Positions 34,100-46,099 of a stretch of DNA of 64,000 nt are shown here, one piece after another (positions within the stretch are counted from its first letter, which is position 1; every line of letters starts with the position of its first letter). The notes beneath the pieces were generated by a model. That model worked only from the letters and a program-made list of their open reading frames with translations, was not told the origin of the DNA and made no database searches. Position numbers and translations under genes: made by a program. This DNA comes from Platanthera guangdongensis (taxonomy: Eukaryota; Streptophyta; Magnoliopsida; Asparagales; Orchidaceae). The stretch is from the NCBI GenBank assembly GCA_039583875.1, contig CM077155.1, forward strand, positions 8,296,043 to 8,360,042. Reading direction: 5' to 3'.

Positions 34100-35872
34100 T
34101 AAAAAACCGTTGAGCACGCGTTCTTTTTGATTCTGGTGCTACCCACTCGTTCGTGGCTAAGGATTTCGTAGAACGTCACCGTCTGACTCTCGACCTAATT
34201 GGCGACTCATTTCACATTAAGTTTCCTTCCAGTGATTCGGTGGTGTCGGACCGTGGTATCCGGAGTTGTCCGATCCTTTTAGGAGATTTCCTAGCTTTAC
34301 CTGATTTGAAGGTGTTGGAACTAAAGGACTTTGATGTGATCTTGGACATGGGCTGGTTGTCCAGATATGATGCGGTTATCCAATGCAAGACTAAGCGTTT
34401 AGACTTCAAGATGGACAACAGCCAGCCCAGGAGTGTTTATAGTTTTCCAGGCCAGGATTCCCCGATTATTTCTGTGGTATGTGCTCGGAAACTTTTGAAT
34501 TCCAGTTGTTTTGCTTGTTTGGTTTATGTTTTGGAAACTGTTAGTAGTTTGCCACGCGTCGAGGATGTTCCCGTGGTGCTAGAGTTTCTGAATTTCTTCC
34601 TAGATAGCCTTCCCGGTATTCCGCCCGAGAGAGATGTGGGTTCGTTATAGATTTGGAGGCGGGTACTCATCCTATAGCTAAGGCACCGTATCATATGGCC
34701 CCGCGTAAGCTGGATGATTTGCGTACCCAGCTGGATGAGTTGTTGCAGTGTGGATTTATTAGATCAAGTTCTTTCCCTTGGGGTGCTCCCGTGTTGTTTA
34801 TGAAGAAGAAGGATGGATCTATGAAGTTGTGCATCGATTATAGAGAATTGAATAAGGTAACTATCAAGAACAGGTATACCTTGCCGCAGATAGATGATTT
34901 GTTTGATCAGTTGCGTGGTAGTGCAGTGTTTTCAAAAATTGATCTTCGTTCAGGCTACCATCAGTTAAGAATCCGTGAGTCAGATATTCTATGGACCCCC
35001 TTTCATTCCCGGCATGAACATTTTGAGTTCTTGGTGATGTCATTTGGATTGACAAATGCACCCTCTGCCTTCATGGACATGATGAATATAGTGTTCAAAG
35101 ATTTTCTAGACTGTTTGGGGTTATGTTTATTGATAATGTTTTGGTTTATTCTCGGAGTGTTGAGGAGCATGCCCAACACATGCGATTGGTTCTATTTGCT
35201 TTGAGAGAGCATAAGTTGTATGTAAAACTGAGTAAGTGTGAGTTTTGGCTACCTCAGGTTTCCTTTGGGGGACATGTGGTGAATAAGGATGGAATATTCG
35301 TTGACCAAGAAAAGATAGCTGTCGTAATGGATTGGAAAAGTCCTACCACACCCAAAGAGATAAGAAGCTTCATAGGGTTGACAGACTATTACAAAAGGTT
35401 TGTGGAAGGATTTTCTACGTTCATGTGGAGCGATGAGTGCGAAGAAGCTTTTCAGGAATTGAAAAAGAGATTGTGCACTGCTCCAGTATTGACCATGCCT
35501 ACCGATGGATTAGAGTATGTCATATATGTGGACGCATCGCACGTCGGGCTTAGATGTGTCTTGATGCAAGAAGGTAGGGTAATTGCGTATGGGTCGCGAC
35601 AGTTAAAGATGCATGAAAAGAACTACTCTACTCATGACTTAGAGTTTGCAGCAGTAATTTATGCCTTGAAGTTATGGAGACATTTTTTGTATGGCGCACT
35701 GTGCAAGATTTATACGGAGCATAAGAATTTGAAGTACGTCTTCACTCAGAAGGAATTGAATTTTTGTCAGCGTAGATGGTTAGAATATGTTGCGGATTAT
35801 GATGTTGAGATCTGATACCATCCGGGCAAAGCTAATGTGGTAGCCGATGCCCTGAGTAGGAAGACCACGTAG
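34100..35872 (+). pseudogene. chromovirus protease, reverse transcriptase and RNase H, broken
   Basis: Protease site LFDSGATHSF at about 34123-34152. RT blocks follow a frameshift near 34645: [67 protein letters not shown]. Another shift near 35110 leads to [11 protein letters not shown] (35123), where the catalytic YxDD pair is changed to D-N. RNase H shows YVIYVDASHVG, LEFAAVIYAL, YTEHKNLKYVFTQ (usually TDHK) and VVADALSRK, with a TGA at about 35813 before the last block. Both the Asp-to-Asn and the Asp-to-Glu changes would hurt catalysis. Confidence 0.85.
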
Positions 35873-36060
35873 ATCTTTGGACTTTCAGTGGAATTCTTGG
35901 TGGAGGAGTTTCTATTGATGGGTATCTCGGTCGGAAGTAGCGACTCGCTAAGAAGCTTGGAAGTAGCAGAGCCTTCATAGATTACGCTTACAAGGCTGCA
36001 TTAAAGGACGACCCTAATTTGCAGCAACTTCCTAGCAGAAATGAGAAAGGAGAACTATAA

Positions 36061-37419
36061 GACTTTTCAATCGATGATGCGGGTACCTTGAAGTATCGCA
36101 GTAGATATTGTATCCCCGTAGTTGAGGATATTCGAGTTAAGTTGTGCATTGAGGCACATGATTCTAGTGTTGCCTACCACCCCGGTTCTGCTAAGATGTA
36201 TACAGATTTGAAACAGTTCGTTTGGTGGTTTGAAATGAAGAATGATATAGCCAAGTTTGTGTCTGAGTGCTTCACCTGCAAGCGTGTTAAAGCAGATCAT
36301 AGACGACCTGGTGGCAAGCCGACGTCTTTGGAGATTCCAAGTTTGAAGTGAGAGAGTATTTTGATGGATTTTATTACCGGTTTGTCGAGATCTCCCCGAG
36401 GATACAATTCAGTTTGGGTTATAATGGATAGACTAACGAAGTGTGTCCACTTCGTGCCATTTAAGATTTATTATTGCATGAAGAAAGTAGCGGAGTTATA
36501 TTTGGATGAGGTCATCAGACTACATGAATTACAAGTTAGTATTGTGTCGGATCGAGATTCCAGGTTTATGTCTCGTTTTTGGAAAAGTTTACAGGAATGG
36601 TTGAGTATAGACCTCAGATATTCTACCGCATATCATCCGCACACCAATGGTCAGACGGAGAGAGTTAATCAAATTGTGGAAAACATGATAAGATGTTACA
36701 TCTTGAACCACGGAGGAGCGTGTGACGAGCGTTTGAGATTGATGGAATTCGCTTACAATTACAGTTATCAAGAGAGCTTGCAGATGGCCCCGTTTGAGGC
36801 TTTGTATGGGAGACGTTGTAGAACTCCCTTGTTTTGGGCCGAGGTTGGTGAAGGACCGTTGTTGGGTCCAGAAGCTTTGGAAGAAATGAATACTTCTATG
36901 ACGCATATCCGAGAGAAGCTTCGAATAGCTCAGAAGCATTACGAGAAAAATACCAATCGGTGAAGGACTGAATTGGAATTTGTTGTTGGAGACATGATTT
37001 TTCTTAAAGTTTCCCCGATGTCCAGTGTTAAGAAGTTTGGAAAGAACCACAAGTTGGATCCTAGGTACGTGAGACCTTTCAAGATTATTGAACATATTGG
37101 AATGTCACCTTATCGACCGGATTTGCTCGCAAGTTTTCCTGGTGTGCACGATGTATTTCACGTAAGCTAGTTGCGGAAGTGTGTGCTTAGTGACCGACAG
37201 GTTCTTGATTCCGTGCCCCAGTTGAAGCCTAATCTTTCTTATGTCGAGATGTCTGTTTGCATTCTGGATACTCAAGATCGAGTGTTGCGAAAGTAGACCA
37301 TATCCGTGGTTAAAGTTTTGTGGCGAAACCAAGACGTGAAAAACGCGACTTGGGAGTTGGAGTCAGCTATGAGGGAGGCTCATCCTCATCTGTTCGTCGA
37401 GTTCTTTTGGTATGTATTT
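36061..37419 (+). pseudogene. chromovirus integrase with chromodomain-like tail
   Basis: HHCC zinc domain (VAYHPGSAKMYTDLKQ, CFTCKRVKADHRRPGG), catalytic core MDFITGLSRSPRG with Asp-1, VSDRDSRF with Asp-2 and TNGQTERVNQ with Glu-3 (36361-36680), then GEGPLLGPEAL. After a stop at 36961 a C-terminal part reads VVGDMIFLKVSPM, then VSQLRKCVL with a TAG at 37168. It ends with VVKVLWRNQDVKNATWE (about 37306-37356), which resembles the plant chromovirus chromodomain that steers insertion to heterochromatin. Several stops. Confidence 0.85.
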
Positions 37420-37450
37420 CTTGTTGGGTATTGTATCCACAATAACCTCG

Positions 37451-37814
37451 CTTTGATACCAATTGAAAGATAATAGTTGCCAACCTAAATCACCTAGAGG
37501 GGGGGGGGGTGAATATGTGAGTTGTGTGTCTTATTGCGGAATAAAAAAAATCTCAACCAAAGCACAGAACTATCTACCAAACAAGCAAACACAGACGAGG
37601 CAAGATTTATAGTGGTTCCCCAACTTTGGGTACATCCACTTTCCCTCACAGATCTAGCAATATACTAGACTCGGCTACTACACTATCTCGGATTGGAAAA
37701 CAATCCTACCCACGGAACAAGGTTCCTACAAACTCGATCCTCAAATGGATCTACACTCGGAAGACAAAACTTCCTACAATCTCGGAGTTGAAAAACCCCT
37801 ACACTCGGAGAAAA
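37451..37814 (-). repeat. inverted LTR end plus primer site
   Basis: The complement matches 45746-46094 of the plus 3' LTR, ending TATCTTTCA at 37464, followed by the primer site ATTGGTATCA (37463-37454). It therefore comes from a 5' LTR but points the wrong way relative to the element ends. Confidence 0.8.
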
Positions 37815-37849
37815 TCCACAATCTGATACCAAAGTTCGTAAAAGGATAT

Positions 37850-39728
37850 TTAGAAAAATCTGGTTGGTAAGTTGAAACTTCCTACAATCTGATACCAAAG
37901 TTAGTAAAAGGATATTTAGAAAAATCTGGTTGTGCATCCAAACAGCAGTATCATAAGTGTGGAATTTGACACTCTGTATCTGAGCTAGAACATCATCATG
38001 AATCTCTTTAACTTTGGCTTCCCATACTTCTTTCTGGATGGCATTAGATTTTTCTAAATATCCTTTTACCAACTTCTCCCCCTTTCTGACTTCAACAGAT
38101 AGCAGGGAGATGACATCATCTTTGAAAATTCCAACTTCCTCACAAATCATCATCTTAGTTTCCTCAGCCCTTTTGTTCAGTTCCATTTGATTATTGGCAA
38201 GAGTCAGACCTTGCTCCATAACCTGTCCAACACTGGTGATGGTGTGATCTAAAGCTTTGCCACCAATCTGGAAGAGATGTTTGAGCTGATCAGTGTTGTG
38301 CTGGATCTCAGCAAATCCTCTGCTCATCTTAGTTTCTAGAGCAATAACTTTGTCTGCGACAGTCTTGATACAAGTATCAAAGTATGTTTTCTGGTTTTGA
38401 AGAAGAAGTACAATCTGATTCATCAAGTCTGTGGGGGCAGGAGCTGGAGCAGCAGGAGGAGCAGAAGTTGATGGAGTAGAGGGAATGGGAGGAGCCACCC
38501 ATGGAGCTATTTCAGAGAGAGTGACTGAGCTCTGAGCTCTAGTAGTGGGTATCATGGCATCCTCTTCATTCATAATCTGAGGGATAGTAAAATCCAAATT
38601 TTTGAGAGGAGCTTCAGCTGGCTCAGGTGAGGGCTCATCAGAAATGAGAGTTGTTTCTTGCTATTCTTTGGGGGCATCAGGAGATTTTGCTGGTGTCCTT
38701 ACTGGAGAATTGTCTGGAGATTGTCCAGGAGTTGGGTCCTTGTGAATTTCAGTGGATGGAGCTGGAGGAGATAGAGGAGGAGGAGGTACATCAGTAGTTA
38801 ACTCTTCTATCATTTCATTTATAGCAGCATCAATAGAAAGGAGTACTTCTTGAACCTGTTGATCTGAGAGGATATCTTCTGAAGTGACTGGAGGAGGAGT
38901 AGGTGGCCTGACCTGAACAGTAGGAGCAGGCTCCCCCTCAATAGGTGCACCAGAGGAGCTGGGGACTTGAGATGGAGAAGGAGATGGGGTCATGTCCTCT
39001 ATGTCTGCAACTTCAGTATTTTTGGAAACTTGAGAGGGATTTTGCAACTTCAACTCCCATCTCTGGATGGAGGATATGGAGACCTTCTTCATGTGGTGAA
39101 TGATACTTCCTTTGGAGAAACTAAAAACCTATGGATTGGTCTCATGGAGAAGCAGGGAAATTATCCTTGCATAGTTTGGGGACTTTATACTCTCCTTAAT
39201 CTTAGTCAGAATTAGCAAGCCAAACAGAAATGCTTTTCTACAGACAATAACTTGCATCAATTCAAAAAAATAAAGGGGTATGGCCCTGATGGAGTTGGTT
39301 TTGCATAGAAGAATCTTACCAATAACATCAACCAGGAATTTCCCTTCAGCATGCATATCAGACCTATTGATGTGTCTAGCATCAGCAGAAAGTCCACAGA
39401 ATGAACATGTTCTGGTATAGTCTTCATCACTCAGAAAATCGTCTGCATCTGGAGCTGGCAGTCGGAGAAGTCGAGAGACAGAGGTTGCAGTGAGTTTAAT
39501 GGTGATACCATTGACTAAAGACTTCAAGACTGTTCCATGGTGCTTGACTTTGACATTCCTGAAAAACTCTGCAACTTCGGGGAAGAGGATACGGCATGGT
39601 TCTTGGAGAACAAATGTTAAGCCGGCGGTGTCGAGCAAAATCAGAAGATTATGGAAATCGGTGGATAGGTCAGCAATCCATGCGACGACTAATTCCGAAC
39701 CAACACCAATCTTAGATGAGGCGGCCAT
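37850..39728 (-). pseudogene. SIRE ORF3 (env-like), N-terminal and coiled-coil part
   Basis: ATG at 39728 opens a 199-codon frame (to 39129) resembling the 'putative plant transposon protein' domain found in extra ORFs of plant LTR elements (SVSRLLRLPAPDADDFLSDE, then KFLVDVIGKILLCKTNSIRA). After a stop and frame change near 39130 it continues KKVSISSIQRWEL, a Pro/Ser/Thr-rich linker (39090-38600) and a coiled coil (LMNQIVLLLQNQKTYFD to KEIHDDVLAQIQS, about 38430-37960). The tail has a duplicated 44-bp stretch (about 37832-37933). The C-terminal part lies on the other strand at 43353-43880. Role unproven; called env-like only by position. Confidence 0.6.
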
Positions 39729-39739
39729 GATTCAGAAGT

Positions 39740-40275
39740 CTTGGAGATGGCGAAACCCTAGAGAATGTCGACGGGGAGACGGGAAGAGGCACGGCTCTAT
39801 AACTGAAGGAGGAAGGCGAAGAGGCAGCCGGGTACTCGAGAGACGGAAAAGATTTCGTGTAGATGAAATTTCTGGATTTTCTTATTTATATAACTCTAGG
39901 TTTAGGTCTAATTATTTGAAAATTAAAGCTGAAGTAAACCATAGAATAGGAGGCATAAGCCTTTCGTTTGCTCATAAGAAAATTTGAATAAGAGATGACT
40001 CGGGATATACACGAGTGAGGAGAATATCTTGAGTAGATAAGTCTGGGGTACTCGGGTAAGAATATATAAGTACTCGATTAGATGTATGGAAGTACTCAAG
40101 TAGGTCAATGAGGTACTCGAGTAAGTGAATTTGACTACTCGAGTATGTCAGTTTGCTACTCGAGTAGGTCAAGTCGACTACTCGAGTATAACATTCCACT
40201 ACTCGAGTAGGTCAAGTCAAGTACTCGAGTATGTCATTCTACTACTCAAGTAGGTCATATACTTACTCGAGTCAA
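39740..40275 (-). promoter_or_regulatory. internal promoter-like block upstream of ORF3
   Basis: About a dozen TACTCGAGTAG-type motifs (40270-39985) are followed in the minus direction by a TATA box GTTATATAAATA (about 39894-39883) and a 155-bp leader before the ORF3 ATG. In the 3' LTR the same motif array (44440-45216) is followed by TATA at 45337. The block is not a copy of the LTR: the sequence around the TATA differs. It could instead be an older, diverged LTR scrap. Confidence 0.5.
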
Positions 40276-40299
40276 ATACTTGAACTTTTGGAAAAATCC

Positions 40300-43200
40300 A
40301 ACTTTTGACTAACCTCTGAGCCTTCAGCCTTCTTGAAAGTCCGGCCTCTTCTAGTCTTCTTTGTTGAGCATCCCAAGTTCTGTTTTGAAGAACGAGAACT
40401 TGGTCTCGTCCAGCGGCTTCGTGAAAATATCTGCAATTTGTCTATCTGTAGGGACATATTGAAGGTCTATGTCCCTATGCTCCACATGCTCCTAGATGAA
40501 ATGATAACTTAGCTCTATATGCTTTGTCTGGCTGTGCGAGACTGGGTTGTTGGCTATTGCTATTGCGCTAGAGGAGTCGCAAAACAGTGAAATCTTTGCA
40601 AACTTCATGTTGTAGTCTTCGAACTGATTCTTTATCCAAAGTAACTGTGCACAGCAACTGCCTGCAGAGATGAACTCTGACTCGACCGTTGAGATTGCCA
40701 CACAGTTTTGCTTCTTGCTACTCCAGGAGATAAGCCTTCTTCCAAAGAATTGTCAAGTCACTGAAGTGCTTTTCCTGTCGTCTTTGCTACCTGCAAAATC
40801 TGCATCTGAAAAACCTATCAGTTCGCTATCATTACTTCTTGGGTACCATAAGCCAAGATTTGGTGTACCTTTAAGGTATCTCAAAATCCGCTTTGCAGCA
40901 GCGTAGTGAGATTCCTTAGAGTTCACCTGAAATCTAGCACAGACACATGTTGAGAACATTATGTCAGGTCTACTTGCAGTAAGGTAGAGCAGGGATCCAA
41001 TAATGCTTCTGTACTTGGTTTCATCAAAGGGTTTCCCTTTTTCATCCTTGTCTAGAGACATTGTTGAGCCCATTGGAGTCCTCATCAAGGTTGCGTTCTC
41101 CATTCCGAATTTCTTAATCAGCTCTTTGGTAAAATTAGTCTGCGAGATGAAAATTCCATCTTCTGACTGTTTTACCTGAAGCCCTAAGAAATACTTCAGC
41201 TCGCCCATACTGCTCATTTCAAACTTCCCTTGCATAAGTTTTGAAAACTTCTTGCAGAGGTTGTCATCAGTAGAGCCAAAAATAATGTCGTCGACATAGA
41301 TTTGCACTAGCAAAATTTTGCCCTTAATTTCCCTAAGAAATAATGTCTTGTCTATCTTTCCCCTTGTGAACTTGTTCTCAAGTAGAAAGCTAGACAACGT
41401 CTCATACCAAGCTCTAGGAGCTTGTTTCAGACCATATAATACTTTATGCAGTAAATAAACGTAATCAGGAAAGTTATGATCAACGAAACCTGGAGGTTGT
41501 TCCACATACACCTCTTCCTTTATGTCACCATTAAGGAAGACAGACTTCACGTCCATCTGATAGACAGTGAAGCCTTTAAGTGCATCATATACTAGGAATA
41601 ACCTTATAGCCTCCAGTCTTGCCACTGGAGCATACGTCTGGTCTAAGTCGATTCCTTCTTCTTGACGATAGCCTTTGGCGACAAGTCTGGCCTTGTTCTT
41701 TACAATCATTCCATCCTCGTCCATCTTGTTCATGTAGACCCATTTTGTCCCCATGACGTTCTTACCTTTGGGTCTTGGAACAAGCTTCCATACTTTGCAG
41801 CGCTTGAACTGGTTCAGTTCTTCTTCCATTATCATTATCCACGATGCATCTGAGTTTGCTTCCTCGAACTTCTTTGGTTCGACCTGCGAGAGAAAACTTA
41901 TATATAGATTCTCATTAGTTGTACCTCTGCGAGTTCTGACACCATCTCGGGGATCTCCTATGATCTGGTCCATGGGATGACCCTTCAAATGTCTGAGCTC
42001 TAGAGTCCTTCCATCTGGATTGTTTTCTATCACCGGAGTGACTTCTTCATCTTGGATGACTTCTTCATCTTGATCATCAGCCTCTTCAATAGGGGTTGGA
42101 GTGGTGATCTTGATGAACTTTTCGCCTTTGTCTTCGGACGGTTCATCCAAGCTAATTTCTTTCAGCTTTGCACCTGCATCTTCAATAAGCACACTAGAAG
42201 AGTTGTTTTGCAGCAAAGTCGTCTCATCAAATACAACATGTATCGATTCTTCTACCACCAGGGTTTTTCTATTAAAAATCATATATGCCTTACTATGAAT
42301 ACTATAACCTACAAAAATACATTCAAAACTCTTTTCGCTAAACTTAGTAGTACGATACTTGCCATTGTTTAGCACGAAGCATTTACAGCCAAAAATTCTA
42401 AAATATGAGACTGTTGGATTCCTGCCTTTTAGAAGTTCGTAAGGTGTCTTATCGTGATTTTTGTTTATGAGGGCTTGATTTTGCACGTGGCATGCAGTGT
42501 TGACGGCTTCAGCCCAGAAATATTCCGGAAGTGAACCATCACTCAACATGGTCCTGCAGGCCTCTATGAGCGTTCTATTCCTTCTCCCGGCCACTCCGTT
42601 TTGTTGAGGAGTGCGAGGAGAGGAAAACTCATGAAAGATACCTAAGTTTTCACAAAATTCTGTCATGGCCCCAGACTTGAACTTTGTTCCATTGTCAGTT
42701 CTGATTTTGACTATGGAGCAGTTGTACTCATTCTGGACTTGCCTGACAAAATTAGTAAAGATGTCGAAGGTATCTGACTTGTGTTTCAGAAAGAACACAC
42801 ACGCAAAGCGCGAGTAATCATCAACAATTACCAACGTATAATCCTTACCTCCCAAACTTCTAATTTGCAGTGGATCAAACAAGTCCATGTGCAGTAGATG
42901 AAAACATCTATTATAATGTTTGCCAATAATGCTTTTAAATGTAGCCCTTGTTTGCTTGCCTTTTACACATGCATGACAAGCTCTATCTTTGACGTACTTG
43001 ACATTTGGGGCATCACGAACTAAGTTCATTGAAAATAATTTGTTTATAGTTTTGGAATTAATATGTGCTAATCTCTTATGTCATTGGTCACCAAAAGATG
43101 CACTATATTTTGTTAAAAGGCACACTGGTGTCGAAAAATCTATACAAATGAAATTCAAACAGAAAATGTTTCTGCTTCGAGTGCCTGATAGAATCGTTTT

Positions 43201-43317
43201 CATATTGTCAACATATTTTATCAAGCACTTGTCAGCGTGAAACTCAACTATGTATCCTTTATCGTAGAGTTGGCTTATGCTTATAAGGTTATGTTCCAAA
43301 TCTTCAACGTAAGCCAC
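40300..43317 (-). pseudogene. copia pol: integrase, reverse transcriptase, RNase H (SIRE-like)
   Basis: A 758-codon frame (43029-40753) is intact from integrase to RNase H. It shows [13 protein letters not shown] (zinc half), HMDLFDPLQ and [43 protein letters not shown] with [33 protein letters not shown], catalytic YVDDIIFGS and RNase [28 protein letters not shown]. Upstream, a pre-integrase piece (43317-43081: LEHNLISISQLYDKGY) is separated by a stop. Downstream, the RNase H end continues (40701-40492: MAISTVESEFISAGSCC) after a frame change, and the ORF ends near 40335. [13 protein letters not shown] and YVDDIIFGS suggest the SIRE lineage. Confidence 0.85.
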
Positions 43318-43320
43318 ATC

Positions 43321-43352
43321 TGTAGGGGTTTTTCAACTCCGAGATTGTAGGA
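43321..43352 (+). repeat. 32-bp LTR scrap at the inversion junction
   Basis: Matches the 3' LTR at about 45761-45792 in the same orientation. It sits exactly between minus-strand pol and plus-strand ORF3. Confidence 0.75.
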
Positions 43353-43880
43353 TTGTATAATCAAATTCTGCCATAATTTGCTGCTGATCCTAACATTATT
43401 CCTCATCACCTAAATCCACTAGCTGCTGCTGATTCTCCTGCTCCTGCTCCTCCTCTGCAACCCACATTCTCTCCAAGGCCTGGTGATTCTGTTGCTCCTC
43501 CAGATTCTTATGATCAGGATTGGGAAGATGATCCTGCTGATATCTTTCTCAAAGCCCCTCCTGAGATACTGACTTACAAAAAGAAAAGGAAATATGGTGA
43601 AGGTCCTTCTGCTAGCAAGTCTGTTCCTGCTAAAGCTCCTGAACATGCTAAGGTCTGGTCTCCTACTTCCAAGTCACTCATCCTGGAAACTCTCAAGTTA
43701 GTTTTGAACTTCCATGAAAGCAGAAACATTCACTACAGTTCCCATGAATGGGAGTTGTATGAGAAGTCCATGACCAAAAGGAGAATCTATGACAAAGAAT
43801 ATGGAAGAAATAATCCAGCTGCTCCTCCCAGACCACCCAAATATTATCCTAAACCCTACAACTATCAGAGAAGACAGTAA
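43353..43880 (+). pseudogene. SIRE ORF3, C-terminal part
   Basis: Plus-strand frame with a Pro/Ala-rich stretch (DSPAPAPPLQPTFS), then APPEILTYKKKRKYGEG, SLILETLKLVLNFHESRNIH, and a basic, Pro/Tyr-rich end (PPRPPKYYPKPYNYQRRQ) to a TAA at 43878-43880. It lies just before the polypurine tract, where ORF3 of SIRE-like elements belongs. Its N-terminal part seems to be the minus-strand ORF at 39728-37850. Confidence 0.6.
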
Positions 43881-44105
43881 GAGAAACAAGACAAGCAACA
43901 TCATCAGAGCTAGCCCAAAAGACTCATGAGCTATGGAAATGGATTTTAGTTGTTTATGATATTTCTGGATAATCATATTTATATAATTCAAAGTTTTTGA
44001 TCTTATTATCTTTTTCATAGTTCTTTGTTTGGTTACACTACTTGATTACTTAACATTCTTTTTATGTCTATAATTCACCTTAGTGTAAAGGATTCTGACT
44101 TCTAC

Positions 44106-44119
44106 AAATAGGGGGAGAT
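44106..44119 (+). other. polypurine tract of the SIRE-like element
   Basis: AAATAGGGGGAGAT directly precedes the LTR start TGTTGGG. Confidence 0.85.
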
Positions 44120-46094
44120 TGTTGGGTATTGTATACACACTAACACAGATTTGATGAAGTCACCCTTGAACTAAGATGAATTAAGTTGTATTTGATGCTT
44201 GGTTTGCGTTATGTGTTTGCAGGATTCTAATGGGAAGTGTAGACCAATGTCAGTCTATAATGGGTCACCAAACACAGGACCATACAATGTAATCCCTCAT
44301 TGTGTGTTCCAAAGTGTTGACTCATGTGTAGCCTCTCTATTGGGATACACTTCATATTCAAGCCCTAGGACTATGAGAAAAGACTTGATGCTGATTTCCC
44401 TTAGAAGAAGAAAATCTGTCAGAAATTTTTTTCCTAAGTACTCAAGTACCTTCTCATTTACTCGAGTAAGTTACTGAGTTTATTCTCGAGTAGTAATTCA
44501 CTTACTCGAGTAGTTAAGATGTACTCGAGTAGTCCAATTATGGTTCTCGAGTAATTCATCTTGTATACTCGAGTAATTTCCTCTTATCTCTCGAGTTTCC
44601 AGATTTTCTCTTCTCAAATTTGTCTAAGTGAAATACTCGAGTAGTATTATATATACTCGAGTAGTTCTATCTTCTATCTCGAGTTAATGGTATTCTGACT
44701 CTCGTGTAGTTTCTAGTTACTCGAGTAGTTCATCTACTACTCAAGTAGTCAAATGCTTTTACTCGTGTAATCCAGAATTCTATTCCAGAAAATTTCACTA
44801 AGTGATTTAATCGAGTAGTTCATGTTATATACTCGAGTAGATCATTCTATCTCGACTAGTTCATATTACATACTCGAGTAGTTCAATTTTTCCTGTTCCA
44901 GAATTTTTCCAAGTGTTTGTCTCGAGTAAGTTTCTGATATACTCGAGTAGTTCATTTTTATATACTCGAGTAGTACTTCTTAAACTCGAGTAATATACTC
45001 CACCTCTCGTGTAAGTACTTAAGTACTCGAGTAAGTCATTTTTGTTACTCGACTAACTGAGTCCCTCTCATTCTTATTTACTCGAGTAGTTGACTCCATG
45101 TACTCGAGTAATGATTTTTTTATCTCCCGAGTACTTTTTCTCATGTACTCGAGTAGTCCCTTCTACCTACTCGAGTAGTGCTGCATATACTCGAGTAGTT
45201 CTGCTTGACTCGAGTAACTTTGATCATTTTCAGAAATTCCTTAAGTCCAGCCTAACGGTCTTATTCTTAAACTGTGACGTGATTGGTCCACGTGTCTTTC
45301 TCTTTATGAATCATTTAAATCTAATCTTCTTGTCTCCTATAAAAGGTCTTGTAAAACCGACAAACCCTAAGTTTTCAAAAAGAAAATTATTCTAAGTTTT
45401 GCAGTCGTCTCTTTCCAAAAAAGAATCATGTCTCCTCTCTCTCTCTGCAAGATCCGGAAACTCGCCGTCGCCGCCATCTCTAATTTCCGACCGGCTGGGG
45501 TTTCTTCTTTTCAGAGGATTTAGATTAAGAAGACTCTACAGATCGAGATCTCCGCTCAACGCTTCATCTACTATTTCGATCGTGTAAAGTCAAGAAGTTC
45601 CAGATCTGATCTTGCCGAAATTCTTCTTCAATGTTCTGATAAAGCCGCTCGCCTAGAAGAAGGATTTTCTGATTTTCTGTTGCAGATTTGAACCAGATAA
45701 TTTACTGTTTGTATTTTTGTACTGCTATATTTTATTATTGTATGAGAAGATTTCTCCGAGTGTAGGGGTTTTTCAACTCCGAGATTGTAGGAAGTTTTGT
45801 CTTCCGAGTGTAGATCCGTTTGAGGATCGAGTTTGTAGGAACCTTGTTCCGGGGGTAGGATTGTTTTCCAATTCGAGATAGTGGAGTAGCCGAGTCTAGT
45901 ATATTGCTAGATCGGTGAGGGAAAGTGGATGTACCCAAGGTTGGGGAACCACTATAAATCTTTCATCGTCTGTGTTTGCTTGTTTGGTAGATAGTTCTGT
46001 GCTTTGATTGAGATTTGTTTTATTCCGCAATAAGACGCGCAACTCACCTATTCACCCCCTCTAGGTGATTTAGGTTGGCAACTATTATCTTTCA
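44120..46094 (+). repeat. SIRE-like 3' LTR (1975 bp) with CTCGAG array
   Basis: Starts TGTTGGGTATTGTATACAC, ends ACTATTATCTTTCA. From about 44440 to 45216 it carries some 35 copies of TACTCGAGTAG, a 10-bp palindrome core, every 15-30 bp. A TATA box CTATAAAAGG lies at 45337-45346, about 120 bp after the array. After it comes a leader; short open frames there are not convincing genes. Confidence 0.9.
45337..45346 (+). promoter_or_regulatory. TATA box of the SIRE-like LTR
   Basis: CTATAAAAGG downstream of the CTCGAG array, consistent with the array being an enhancer-like U3 region. Confidence 0.65.
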
Positions 46095-46099
46095 TTTCT

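Larger units (their letters stand above)
37432..46094 (+). mobile_element. SIRE-like copia insertion, internally scrambled
   Basis: Starts TGTTGGGTATTGTAT, ends TATCTTTCA, flanked by perfect TTTCT duplications (37427-37431, 46095-46099), so it is one insertion in the chromovirus 3' UTR. Inside, only 19 bp of the 5' LTR start are in plus orientation. Then come, on the minus strand, an LTR end with primer site (37814-37454), ORF3 N-part (39728-37850), a promoter-like array and pol (43317-40300). Plus-strand ORF3 C-part (43353-43880), polypurine tract and full 3' LTR follow. Gag and protease are missing. Confidence 0.8.
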
